37,492 nucleotides of DNA from Pseudomonadota bacterium (GTDB taxonomy: Bacteria > Pseudomonadota > Gammaproteobacteria > Steroidobacterales > Steroidobacteraceae), in assembly GCA_021838635.1 (NCBI GenBank), contig JAKCDC010000026.1:1-37492 (forward strand), read 5' to 3'. Within the stretch, counting starts at the first letter, position 1; each line of letters begins with the position of its first letter. The notes beneath the pieces are model-generated. The model was given only the letters and a program-made list of their open reading frames with translations, did not search any database and was not told where the DNA came from. The translations under genes were made by a program, and so were the position numbers. Of this stretch, positions 14,416 to 23,185 are shown one piece after another.

Positions 14416-17400
14416 ATGAGACCCGTCCGTTCGACCGCTCTGCGTCCGAGTCCTCCGGCGCTTCTGGCCAGTGTCCTGCTGCTCGCAGGCGCTGCGGGCC
14501 TCGCCCGTGCCGCCACCCCGACCGCCGCCGTGACCGATCCGGCCGCGCGGGTGAACGTATTCGTTGGAACCTCAGGCACCGCCGTCGGCGGACCGATTGA
14601 TACCTTCCCGGGGGCGAGCCTGCCCTTTGGCATGATCCAGTGGAGTCCGGACACCCCGAGCGCCCCGGCCGGCGGCGGATACAACTATCCGGACCACGCC
14701 ATCACGGGCTTCAGTCTCACCCACTTGAGCGGGCCCGGCTGCTCGGTGGCCGGGGATATCCGCATCCTGCCGACCAGTGGCGCGATCCGTGCGCCGGGGA
14801 GCGCGACGCTGCCGCTGGTGCATGCCGATGAGCACGGCGCACCCGGCTGGTACGCCATTCGCTTCGCGCGCGCCGGAATTGGCGCCGAGCTCACCGTTAC
14901 GCGGCGCACCGGACTTGGCCGCTTCAGTTTCCCGGCCGGTCGCGCGGGCAATCTCCTTTTTAATGTGTCTTCCAATCAGGCCGGCGTCACCGCCGCGCAC
15001 TTTCGCATCGACTCTCCCCGTCAGGTCAGTGGCTCGGCGACCGGTGGGGCGTTCTGCGGCGCTCCGGATCTGTACACGATCTATTTCGTGGCCCGCTTCA
15101 ACCGACCGATGAGCGCCTACGGCGCCTGGCGCGGCAGCGACGTGCATCCCGGGGCACGCAGCATGCGCGGCGTCGGCACCGGCGGCTGGGTCAGCTTCGA
15201 CACCGCCAGGCATCGCAACGTCAAGGTTGAAGTCGCCATCTCCTATGTCAGTCGTGCCAATGCGCTTGAGAATCTGCGGGCCGCGCCGCAGCGCTGGCAG
15301 GTGCGCGCGACCCGCGAGCGCGCCACGGCGATCTGGAACGGCATGCTGCGGCGCATCCAGATCAGCGGCGGTACGCGCGCAGCGCAATCGACCTTCTACA
15401 CTGCGCTTTACCACACGCTCCTCTCCCCGACCCTCTACAGCGACGTGAACGGTGAGTACCGCGGCTTCGATGGCCGGGTGCACCGTCTGTCTGCCGGCCA
15501 TGACGAGTACGCCAACTACTCGGGCTGGGACATCTACCGCACCGAAGTACCGCTACTCGCGCTCCTCGCTCCGCACCGCGCGAGCGACATGATGCAGTCG
15601 CTGCTCGATGAGGGACGTCAGGGCGGGTGGCTGCCGAAGTGGCCGCTGGAGAACGGCTACACGGGCGTGATGGGCGGCGACGCGGCCGACATCATCCTTG
15701 CCGGCGGCTGGGCGTTTGGCGCACGAGACTTCAACGTCCACGAGGCCTTGCGCGAGATGGTCAAAGGCGCGACGGACACGCACTCCCCGCCCGGTCAAGG
15801 CTGGTACGTGGAGCGGCCGGGTCTGAAGCAGTACCTGCGCCAGGGTTACCTGTCCGATGACATGACCACCTCATCGGCACCGGTCCCGAACGGCTCTTCC
15901 GAGACGCTCGAGTACGCCGATGATGACTTCGCCATCGCGCGACTCGCCGGTGAAAACGGCGCGATGCGCCTCGCCCGGCGCTTCCTGCGCCGCTCGATGA
16001 ATTGGCAGAATGTGTTCGACACCGCGACCGGTTCGATCAGCGCGCGCGATGCGACCGGCGCGTTCGTCGCGACCCCGATCAATTCCAACGGCCAGCGCGG
16101 CTTCCAGGAAGGCAACGCAGCCCAGTACACCTGGATGGTGCCGCAGGATCTGCACGACCTGATCGATGCGATGGGCGGTCGCGCCGTGGCGCGCCAGCGC
16201 CTGAACACGTTCTTCACTCAGCTCAATGCCGGCCAGGCCGCCCCGTACGCCTGGCTCGGCAACGAACCGAGCCTCGGGGCGCCCTGGGTGTACCTCAACG
16301 CCGGCGCCCCCTGGCGCACCGAGGAGATCGTGCGCACCGCGATCGACACGCTCTACAACGACACCCCGGCGGGCATTCCCGGCAACGATGACTTGGGCAC
16401 CATGAGCGCCTGGTACGTCTGGTCGGCGATCGGACTGTACCCACAGAACCCGCCGGTGCGCGGGCTGCTCGTCGGCAGTCCTCTCTTCCCGCGCATCGTC
16501 ATCGCCTCTCCGGGCGGTCTCACCGTGCGCATCAATGCCCCGGGGGCGGCAGCGAACCGCCCGTACGTGCATGCGCTCAGCGTCGATGGACGCAGCACCG
16601 AGCACACCTGGCTCGCACTGCCGCTGCGCGGAACGGTGCGCATGCACTTCACCCTCGGGCGAACGCCCGACATGCTCTGGGGGACCGCCGCGCAGGATGC
16701 GCCGCCGTCCTACACCGCGGGCACGCCCCATTTTCCGGCGGCGACGGCCGCGAGCTGGCACACGCTGACGCGCCGCACGCGCGTCCTGCCGGGACACGTT
16801 GCACTCGCCTCGTTCGTGCTCACCGACCCGCGCGGCGCACCGGTGACGACGGTGCACTGGCATGCGATCGCGCCGGCCGGTCTGCGCGTGCACCCGGCCG
16901 CCGGGCATCTGGCGATCGGCCCGGGGGAGACACGCACGGTGCGCCTCACCGTCAGCGCACACACCGGCACCCTCCCCGGCTACTACGCCATCGCGCTGCG
17001 GGCTCGGGCGGCCAACGGGGCACTCCTACCGGCCACCGCGCTCATCGCGCGCACTGCGCCGGCCGGCCAGGTGCTGCCGCTGCTGTACCTGGCAAGCTTC
17101 GCGAACAACACGGTCGTGCCGTTCGATCCGGCCACCCGCGCGAGCGCCCCGAGCATCGCGGTCGGTGAGAATCCGGACGCGGTGGTCAGCAACGCCACGG
17201 GGACCCGCATTTACGTGGCGAACCAGAGCTCGAATACCGTCTCGGTGATCGACGGACGCACGCACGTCGTCCTCGCCACCGTGGCGGTCGGGTCCGCCCC
17301 GGCCGCACTGGCGATCGGCGGCGCTGATCACACGCTCTGGGTGGCCAACGGCGGCAGTAACACCGTCGAGCCGATCGACACCGCGACGCGCCAGGCGGGC

Positions 17401-17961
17401 GTGCCCATCCCGGTGGGTAGCGCACCGGCCGGACTCGCGCTCGGACCCCACGGCCATACGCTCTATGTGAGCGATCAGGGCTCGAACACCGTGACGCTGG
17501 TCGATACACGCACGCGCAAGGTGCGCGCCACCTTCCCTGCCGGCGCCAGTCCGACCGCTGTGGCGGTCAGCCCCAATGGCCGCACGCTGTACGTGACCGA
17601 TACGCTCGCGCACCAAGTGCTGCCGATCCAGACCGCCTCGGGACGGGCGGGCAAGCCGCTCGCCACCGGCCTCTCACCGCGCGCACTTGCCCTCTCGCCG
17701 AACGGAAAACTGCTCTATGTGGCCAACACGGCGGTCGATACGCTGACCGTCATCCACACCGTCAGCGGTGCCGAGGGCGCACCGATCACGGTCGGTCCTG
17801 GCCCGATCGGTGTCGCCTTCAGCCGCAACGGCCGTGAGGCATATGCGATCGACAGCCAGAGCGGCCGCTGTGCACTGATCCAGACGGCCTCGGGCCACGT
17901 GCTCGCCTCCGTGCCGGTGGCACCATTTCTGATGGCGCTGTCGAGTCCGGCCGTCCCCTAG
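14416..17961 (+). CDS. Secreted GH92 alpha-mannosidase-like enzyme fused to a YVTN beta-propeller
   Basis: An 1181-residue protein with a signal peptide (to about residue 32). Residues ~38-760 are glycoside hydrolase family 92: VFVGTSG and TFPGASLPFGMIQWSPDT (48-80), GFSLTHLSGPGC (98-109), SETLEYADDDFAIA (495-508), QEGNAAQYTW with the presumed acid E565, and GNDDLGTMSAWYVWSAIG with presumed base D658 (656-673). GH92 enzymes are Ca2+-dependent exo-mannosidases. Residues ~785-880 look like a NEW3-type beta domain. From ~885 to the end run about seven YVTN repeats of ~42 residues (LYVANQSSNTVSVIDGRT and similar), enough for a complete propeller. The order GH92-NEW3-YVTN is unusual to me. The partner genes for mannan use are absent here. 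Confidence 0.9.
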   Translation: MRPVRSTALRPSPPALLASVLLLAGAAGLARAATPTAAVTDPAARVNVFVGTSGTAVGGPIDTFPGASLPFGMIQWSPDTPSAPAGGGYNYPDHAITGFSLTHLSGPGCSVAGDIRILPTSGAIRAPGSATLPLVHADEHGAPGWYAIRFARAGIGAELTVTRRTGLGRFSFPAGRAGNLLFNVSSNQAGVTAAHFRIDSPRQVSGSATGGAFCGAPDLYTIYFVARFNRPMSAYGAWRGSDVHPGARSMRGVGTGGWVSFDTARHRNVKVEVAISYVSRANALENLRAAPQRWQVRATRERATAIWNGMLRRIQISGGTRAAQSTFYTALYHTLLSPTLYSDVNGEYRGFDGRVHRLSAGHDEYANYSGWDIYRTEVPLLALLAPHRASDMMQSLLDEGRQGGWLPKWPLENGYTGVMGGDAADIILAGGWAFGARDFNVHEALREMVKGATDTHSPPGQGWYVERPGLKQYLRQGYLSDDMTTSSAPVPNGSSETLEYADDDFAIARLAGENGAMRLARRFLRRSMNWQNVFDTATGSISARDATGAFVATPINSNGQRGFQEGNAAQYTWMVPQDLHDLIDAMGGRAVARQRLNTFFTQLNAGQAAPYAWLGNEPSLGAPWVYLNAGAPWRTEEIVRTAIDTLYNDTPAGIPGNDDLGTMSAWYVWSAIGLYPQNPPVRGLLVGSPLFPRIVIASPGGLTVRINAPGAAANRPYVHALSVDGRSTEHTWLALPLRGTVRMHFTLGRTPDMLWGTAAQDAPPSYTAGTPHFPAATAASWHTLTRRTRVLPGHVALASFVLTDPRGAPVTTVHWHAIAPAGLRVHPAAGHLAIGPGETRTVRLTVSAHTGTLPGYYAIALRARAANGALLPATALIARTAPAGQVLPLLYLASFANNTVVPFDPATRASAPSIAVGENPDAVVSNATGTRIYVANQSSNTVSVIDGRTHVVLATVAVGSAPAALAIGGADHTLWVANGGSNTVEPIDTATRQAGVPIPVGSAPAGLALGPHGHTLYVSDQGSNTVTLVDTRTRKVRATFPAGASPTAVAVSPNGRTLYVTDTLAHQVLPIQTASGRAGKPLATGLSPRALALSPNGKLLYVANTAVDTLTVIHTVSGAEGAPITVGPGPIGVAFSRNGREAYAIDSQSGRCALIQTASGHVLASVPVAPFLMALSSPAVP

Positions 17962-17967
17962 CGACAC

Positions 17968-17994
17968 CCCGGGCCCCCAGTGAGGGGACCCGGG
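17968..17994 (+). terminator. Hairpin after the GH92 gene
   Basis: An 11-bp stem with one mismatch (17968-17978 with 17984-17994) and a 5-base loop, 6 bp after the stop. GC-rich, with no T run after it, so it is probably a factor-assisted or weak terminator. Confidence 0.6.
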
Positions 17995-18072
17995 AGGCTG
18001 AGTTCACGCGTAGCATGCGGATCGGCTCCGTCGTGTGGGTGCAGAATCAATGCATATGGTTTATACCAACGC

Positions 18073-18078
18073 TATAAT
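18073..18078 (+). promoter_or_regulatory. Candidate -10 element for soeABC
   Basis: A perfect TATAAT stands out in GC-rich DNA, 147 bp upstream of the preferred soeA start. The hexamer 17 bp before it (18050-18055) is a poor -35 match, so an activator is likely. TGGT...ACCA half-sites (18057-18068) just upstream could bind one. Confidence 0.5.
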
Positions 18079-18224
18079 ATCTGCATTTGCGGCATGGGCC
18101 TCGCCTCGGCATCATGGCGCCCGACGGCGATCGGTCGCCTGTCGCGAGGACCAGAGATGACGACACCGCACGCCGTCGGGCGCCGCTCGACACGCTGGAT
18201 GACCGTGGCAGGGCGAGTCTTGAC

Positions 18225-21011
18225 ATGAGTGTCAAATCGGTCGCGCACACCACGTGTTACATGTGCGCCTGCCGCTGCGGCATCAAGGTGCATCTGGAGG
18301 ACGGCCGGCTGCGCTACATCGAGGGCAACCGCGACCATCCGATCAATCGCGGCGTGCTGTGCGCCAAGGGTTCGGCCGGGATCATGACTGCGCTCTCTCC
18401 GGCGCGCCTGCGCGGCCCGCTGAAGCGCACCGGTCCACGCGGTTCGGGCACCTTCGAGGCGATCTCCTGGGAGGAGGCGCTGCGGCTTCTGACCGAGCGG
18501 CTGACGGCGATCCGCGCGAGCGATCCGAATCGCCTGGCGCTGTTCACCGGGCGCGACCAGTCCCAATCGCTGACCGGGCACTTTGCGCGCATGTTCGGCA
18601 CGATCAACTTCGCGGCCCACGGCGGATTCTGCTCGGTGAACATGGCCGCCGCGGGACTGTATTCGCTCGGCGGGGCATTCTGGGAGTTCGGTGAGCCGGA
18701 CTGGGAGCACGCGCGGCTGTTCCTGCTGTTCGGGGTCGCCGAGGACCATGATTCCAACCCGATCAAACTCGGTCTTGCGCGCCTGAAGGCCCGCGGGGCG
18801 AAAATCGTCTCCTTCAACCCGGTGCGCACCGGGTACTCGGCGATCGCCGATGAGTTCATTGCGGTCACCCCGGGCACCGACGGACTGCTGGTGCTCGCCC
18901 TCATCCACTGCCTGCTTGAGGCCGGACAGATCGACACCGAGTTCCTGGTGCGCTACACCAACGCCCACCACCTCGTCATCGATCAACCGGGCAGCGCCGA
19001 GCACGGCCTGATCGCACGTGACGCCGAGGGCCGCCCGCTCGCCTTCGATCGCACCTCGGGCGCGCTGGTGGCGGCCGAGACCCTCGGCATCGACCCGGCG
19101 CTCGTCGGTCGCTTCACGCTACCGGAGGGCAGCGCCGCCCGTCCGGCATTCGCACTGCTCGCCGAGCGCTACAGCGAGCCGAGTTATGCTCCGGAGGCGG
19201 TCGCGGCGCGCTGCGGTGTCGCGGCCACCACCATTCGGCGCCTTGCCGCGCAGATCGCCGAGGCCGCCTTCCATCAGCCGGTCGTGCTCGAGCAGCCCTG
19301 GACCGACACGGCCGGGCGCCGTCACGAACGCATGGTCGGCCGTCCGGTGGCCATCCACGCCATGCGCGGGATCTCCGCGCACTCGAACGGTTTTCATTCC
19401 TGCCGCGCGATCCACGTGTTGCAAATGCTCCTCGGCGCCGTCGACACGCCCGGCTCGTGGCGCTACAAGTCCCCCTACCCGAAGCCCATCCCGGGCGGCG
19501 GTCCCCCGGGGCGCACCGTCGGGCCACCGGGCACACCGCTCGATGCCGCACCGCTCGGCTTTCCGCTCGGCCCGGAGGATCTGCTGGTCGATGCCGAGGG
19601 CGAGGCGCTGCGGCTCGACCGGGCCTTCTCCTGGGAAGCGCCGCTCGCCATCCACGGCCTGATGCACATGGCGATCGCGCGCGCCTTCGAGGCCGGCGCG
19701 CAGAAGATCGACACGCTGTTCCTCTTCATGTCCAACATGGCGTGGAACTCGGCCATGAACCCCGGCGAGACGACTCGCATGTTGAGCGCCACCGACGAAC
19801 ACGGCGAGTACCGCATCCCGTTCGTCGTGGTGGCCGACGCGTTCGCCTCCGAGACGGTCGCCTATGCCGATCTGGTGCTGCCCGACACGACTTACCTCGA
19901 GCGCTACGACTGCATCTCGCTGCTTGATCGGCCGATCGGCTCGGCGCACGGTCCGGCCGATGCGATCCGCGTGCCGGTGCTCGATCCCGGGCGGGACGTA
20001 CGGCCCTTCCAGGACGTGTTGATCGAGCTTGCCGGACGGCTGGGGTTGGCGGATTTCACCGCCGCACAGGGCGGCCCGCTCTACGCCTCGTACGCCGATT
20101 ACATCGTGCGCCATCAGCGCCGCCCCGGTATCGGCCCGCTCGCGGGCTTTCGCGGTGCCGACGGCACCGCCGTCGGGCGCGGTGAGCCGAACCCCGATCA
20201 ACTGCGCCGTTACGTGCAGAACGGCGGGTTCTGGTCGCAGCACCTGCCGCCGCAGCAGCTCTATTACAAGTTCGCCAACCGCGACTATCTCCTCGGTGCT
20301 CAGCAGATGGGGTTCATCGGGTCTGCCGACCCGATCGTACTGCAGCTGTACTGTGAACCACTGCAGCGGCTGCGGCTCGCGGCCGAGGGACACGGGCCGC
20401 GCGTGCCGCCACAGCGGCTGCGGGCGCGCATCGCGCGCTACTGCGATCCGCTGCCGATCTGGTACCTGCCGCTCGAGCAGTCGATGAGCGAGCGCTCACG
20501 CTACCCGCTGCACGCCATCACGCAACGGCCCATGGCCATGTATCACTCCTGGGGCTCGCAGAACGCCTGGCTGCGCCAGATCCTGCCGGAGAATCGCCTC
20601 TATCTGCACCGCGAGCTCGCCGCCGAACTCGGCATCGAGGACGAGGACTGGGTCTGGGTCGAATCGCGCACCGGGCGCGTAAAGGCGCGGGCGCGCACCA
20701 TGAGCGGGGTGAACCGCCACACCGTGTGGACCTGGAATGCGGTCGGTAAGCGCGCCGGCGCCTGGGGCTTGAAGCCGGACGCACCGGAGTTCACCCGCGG
20801 GTTCCTCCTCAATCACGTGATCTCGGAGTTTCTGCCGGGCAGCGGCGCCGATGCACCACAATCGAACTCCGACCCGGTGACCGGACAGGCCGCCTGGTTC
20901 GATCTCACGGTCCGCCTCGAGCGCTGCCCGCCGGACAGCCCTGATGAGACCGCGCCGCGCCCCGGCGCCAATCCGCTGCGCATCAAGCCTCGCTCGGAGA
21001 AACCCACATGA
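18225..21011 (+). CDS. soeA: Cytoplasmic sulfite dehydrogenase molybdopterin subunit SoeA
   Basis: A 928-residue molybdopterin oxidoreductase of the DMSO-reductase superfamily. An N-terminal 4Fe-4S site is formed by C11, C14, C18 and C46, and the likely Mo ligand is C136 in AHGGFCSVNMAAAG, a SoeA-type signature. No Tat signal is present, consistent with a cytoplasmic enzyme. The family catalyses sulfite to sulfate oxidation at the inner face of the membrane, passing electrons through SoeB and SoeC to quinone. I chose ATG 18225 because homology begins 10 residues later. The frame is open upstream to a TTG at 18087, whose extra 46 residues look unstructured and start almost at the predicted transcription start. 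The gene overlaps soeB by 4 bp. Polysulfide or thiosulfate reductase activity is the main alternative. Confidence 0.87.
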   Translation: MSVKSVAHTTCYMCACRCGIKVHLEDGRLRYIEGNRDHPINRGVLCAKGSAGIMTALSPARLRGPLKRTGPRGSGTFEAISWEEALRLLTERLTAIRASDPNRLALFTGRDQSQSLTGHFARMFGTINFAAHGGFCSVNMAAAGLYSLGGAFWEFGEPDWEHARLFLLFGVAEDHDSNPIKLGLARLKARGAKIVSFNPVRTGYSAIADEFIAVTPGTDGLLVLALIHCLLEAGQIDTEFLVRYTNAHHLVIDQPGSAEHGLIARDAEGRPLAFDRTSGALVAAETLGIDPALVGRFTLPEGSAARPAFALLAERYSEPSYAPEAVAARCGVAATTIRRLAAQIAEAAFHQPVVLEQPWTDTAGRRHERMVGRPVAIHAMRGISAHSNGFHSCRAIHVLQMLLGAVDTPGSWRYKSPYPKPIPGGGPPGRTVGPPGTPLDAAPLGFPLGPEDLLVDAEGEALRLDRAFSWEAPLAIHGLMHMAIARAFEAGAQKIDTLFLFMSNMAWNSAMNPGETTRMLSATDEHGEYRIPFVVVADAFASETVAYADLVLPDTTYLERYDCISLLDRPIGSAHGPADAIRVPVLDPGRDVRPFQDVLIELAGRLGLADFTAAQGGPLYASYADYIVRHQRRPGIGPLAGFRGADGTAVGRGEPNPDQLRRYVQNGGFWSQHLPPQQLYYKFANRDYLLGAQQMGFIGSADPIVLQLYCEPLQRLRLAAEGHGPRVPPQRLRARIARYCDPLPIWYLPLEQSMSERSRYPLHAITQRPMAMYHSWGSQNAWLRQILPENRLYLHRELAAELGIEDEDWVWVESRTGRVKARARTMSGVNRHTVWTWNAVGKRAGAWGLKPDAPEFTRGFLLNHVISEFLPGSGADAPQSNSDPVTGQAAWFDLTVRLERCPPDSPDETAPRPGANPLRIKPRSEKPT

Positions 21012-21748
21012 CGATGTTGCCCGAGCGCGCCCCGGGGGCGCGCAAGATGGGTCTGGTAATCGACCTCGACACCTGTGTCGGCTGCCACGCCTGCGCTGTG
21101 AACTGCAAGGAATGGAACACCGGAGGCGAGGCCGGGATCCTGCCCGATTACGACAAGTACGGGGCGAACCCCGATGGGGTGTGGTTCAACCGCATTCACT
21201 CGTACGAGACCGACAGTCCCCAGCGCTCACGCACGGTGAACTTCCCGCGCTCGTGCCTGCACTGCGAGAACCCGCTGTGCGTCACGGTCTGTCCCACCGG
21301 CGCCTCGTTCAAGCGGGCCGAGGACGGCATCGTGCTGATCAACACCGACATCTGCATCGGCTGCAAGCTGTGCTCGTGGGCCTGCCCTTACGGGGCACGC
21401 GAGTTCGACGAGGACAACGGCGTGATGCGCAAGTGCACGCTGTGCATCGATCGGATCTACAACGAGGCGCTGCCCGAAGCGGAGCGCGAGCCGGCCTGCG
21501 TGGCCACCTGCCCGGCCAAGGCGCGACACTTCGGGGATCTGGCCGATCCGGCCAGTCCGGTGGCGAAGTTGGTCGAGGAGCGCGGCGGCGTGGACCTGCT
21601 CGCCGAGCTCGGCTACCGCCCAACCAACAAGTACCTGCCGCCCCGCCAGGCGCAGATCCCGAGCGGACCTGAGGAAACCCCAGCGCAACCGGCCCCGGGC
21701 GTGGGCGGGGCGCTGTTGCGACTGCTCGACAAGGCACTCAGTCGATGA
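21008..21748 (+). CDS. soeB: Sulfite dehydrogenase iron-sulfur subunit SoeB
   Basis: A 246-residue four-cluster ferredoxin. Its sixteen cysteines fall in four groups: C23/26/29/33, C83/86/91/95, C116/119/122/126 and C143/146/164/168. This is the pattern of the electron-transfer subunits of the DmsB/PsrB/SoeB family. It carries electrons from the molybdenum subunit to the membrane anchor. There is no signal peptide, matching a cytoplasmic orientation. Its start overlaps the end of soeA by 4 bp (ATGA) and its end overlaps soeC by 4 bp, so the three are translated together. The last 35 residues are a Pro-rich linker and a short helix that may contact the anchor. Confidence 0.92.
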   Translation: MTMLPERAPGARKMGLVIDLDTCVGCHACAVNCKEWNTGGEAGILPDYDKYGANPDGVWFNRIHSYETDSPQRSRTVNFPRSCLHCENPLCVTVCPTGASFKRAEDGIVLINTDICIGCKLCSWACPYGAREFDEDNGVMRKCTLCIDRIYNEALPEAEREPACVATCPAKARHFGDLADPASPVAKLVEERGGVDLLAELGYRPTNKYLPPRQAQIPSGPEETPAQPAPGVGGALLRLLDKALSR

Positions 21749-22680
21749 GACCGGCGGCCTCGATCCTGCTGCTGACGACGCTCACGGGGTTCGCCTACGG
21801 ACTGCTCGCATGGCTCGGTCTGTATGCCGCGGCCGGTGCCGCGGGCGCGGACCGTACCCTGATCCTCATCGGCGTCGGACTCGTCATCGTGCTCGCCACT
21901 GCGGGCCTGGCCACCTCGGCGCTGCATCTGGGTCGCCGTGAGCGCGCCTGGCGCGCCTTCAGCCAGTGGCGCTCGTCCTGGCTGTCGCGCGAGGGCGTCG
22001 CCGCGCTGTTCACCTATCCGGTGACGCTCGCGTTCGTGGCCTGCGTCTACCGCGCACCGCACGCCCCGCTCACCCGGCTCCTCGGGGCTGCGGCGACCCT
22101 CGCAGGCCTTGGCACCGTCTACTGCACCGCAATGATCTACGGGAGCTTGAAGCCCATCCGGCAGTGGCACAACCGGCACACCGCGCCCGATTATCTCATC
22201 TTCGCGCTGTTCTCCGGCGGCACGCTATTCGCGCTGCTGCACACCGTGGTGATCGGTACCGGGGCGTGGCCGGCGGCGCTCGTGGCACTCGCGGCCGCCG
22301 TGGCACTGCTGGCCAAGCTCGCCTACTGGCGCCACATCGACCAGCAGCAACCGCTCGCCACCCTCGCAAGCGCGATTGGAATGGCGCACGACACGGTCGT
22401 ACGGCCACTCGATGCACCGCACTTCACAGAGAACTTCGTGCTGCGCGAGATGGGCTTTCAGATCGCCCGGCGCCACGGCATGAAACTGCGGCGCATCGCA
22501 CTTGGACTCGGCTTCCTCCTGCCGCTGCTGCTGAGCCTGCTCGGCGCCGCCGGTGGGGTGCCGCTCGTGAGCAGCGCCCTCGCCGTCGCCTGCGCCGCGC
22601 TCGGGCTGCTCACCGAACGCTGGCTGTTCTTCGCTCAGGCGACCCACGTCTCGGCCCTCTATTACGGCCGCAGCGTCTGA
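21745..22680 (+). CDS. soeC: Sulfite dehydrogenase membrane anchor SoeC (DmsC family)
   Basis: A 311-residue integral membrane protein with eight or more hydrophobic segments, starting with ASILLLTTLTGFAYGLLAWLGLY and including CTAMIYGSLKPIRQWHNRHT, a region conserved in DmsC/SoeC anchors. It should anchor SoeAB to the cytoplasmic membrane and hand electrons to ubiquinone without haem. It overlaps soeB by 4 bp. The length and topology fit the family. The gene ends the operon; the MFS gene downstream is 505 bp away and probably independent. Confidence 0.9.
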   Translation: MRPAASILLLTTLTGFAYGLLAWLGLYAAAGAAGADRTLILIGVGLVIVLATAGLATSALHLGRRERAWRAFSQWRSSWLSREGVAALFTYPVTLAFVACVYRAPHAPLTRLLGAAATLAGLGTVYCTAMIYGSLKPIRQWHNRHTAPDYLIFALFSGGTLFALLHTVVIGTGAWPAALVALAAAVALLAKLAYWRHIDQQQPLATLASAIGMAHDTVVRPLDAPHFTENFVLREMGFQIARRHGMKLRRIALGLGFLLPLLLSLLGAAGGVPLVSSALAVACAALGLLTERWLFFAQATHVSALYYGRSV

Positions 22681-23185
22681 CCGGACCGCCCGCCGGTCCC
22701 CGCGACGTGCCGCGGCCCACTCGGCGTGGCGCCGACGAACCGCATGGCGTTAAGCGCAACACTGACACGACGGACCGACTCGTGAGCGGGTCCGACCGCA
22801 AACCTTGGGGCCTTCGCCAGGGCGCACCCACGGCTCGCCCGGCGGCGCGCGGTGCGCGCGGGAAATCTGCGCGGCTCTCAATGATCAGCGTGGCACCGTT
22901 GGGCGGGGTGATCGCACTGTGCCGCAGTGCGCTCGCCTGGCTTGGCGAGTGCATGCCCGGCGGCCTGCGCAAGGCGCGCCGCGCAGCATGGATCGGCGCG
23001 ATGGTGTTGGCGGTGGCCATTGCCGGCGTCGCCCCTGCGCGGTGCACTGCCGACCCGCTGAGCGGTGCAGATGTCAGCGCCCACCGCGCTCGACCCGCAC
23101 GGTGCGGTTGTGTTTCGCCTGCCGGCTCCTCTACACTCGATCCGTTGAACACGCGAACCGAATTTTCCCGGCACGCCACGGCAGG
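22681..23185. other. Intergenic region between soeC and the MFS permease gene
   Basis: No well-supported gene. One plus-strand frame beginning at ATG 22881 has a hydrophobic stretch like a signal peptide (WIGAMVLAVAIAGVAPARC), but it lacks a ribosome-binding site, its tail is Arg/Ser/Pro-rich and it overlaps the MFS start. A promoter for the MFS gene presumably lies here, but I cannot place it. Confidence 0.4.

Noticed and set aside
18087-18224. N-terminal extension of SoeA from a TTG codon
   Set aside because: No homology or structure, and its start nearly coincides with the predicted transcription start; kept only as an open question.
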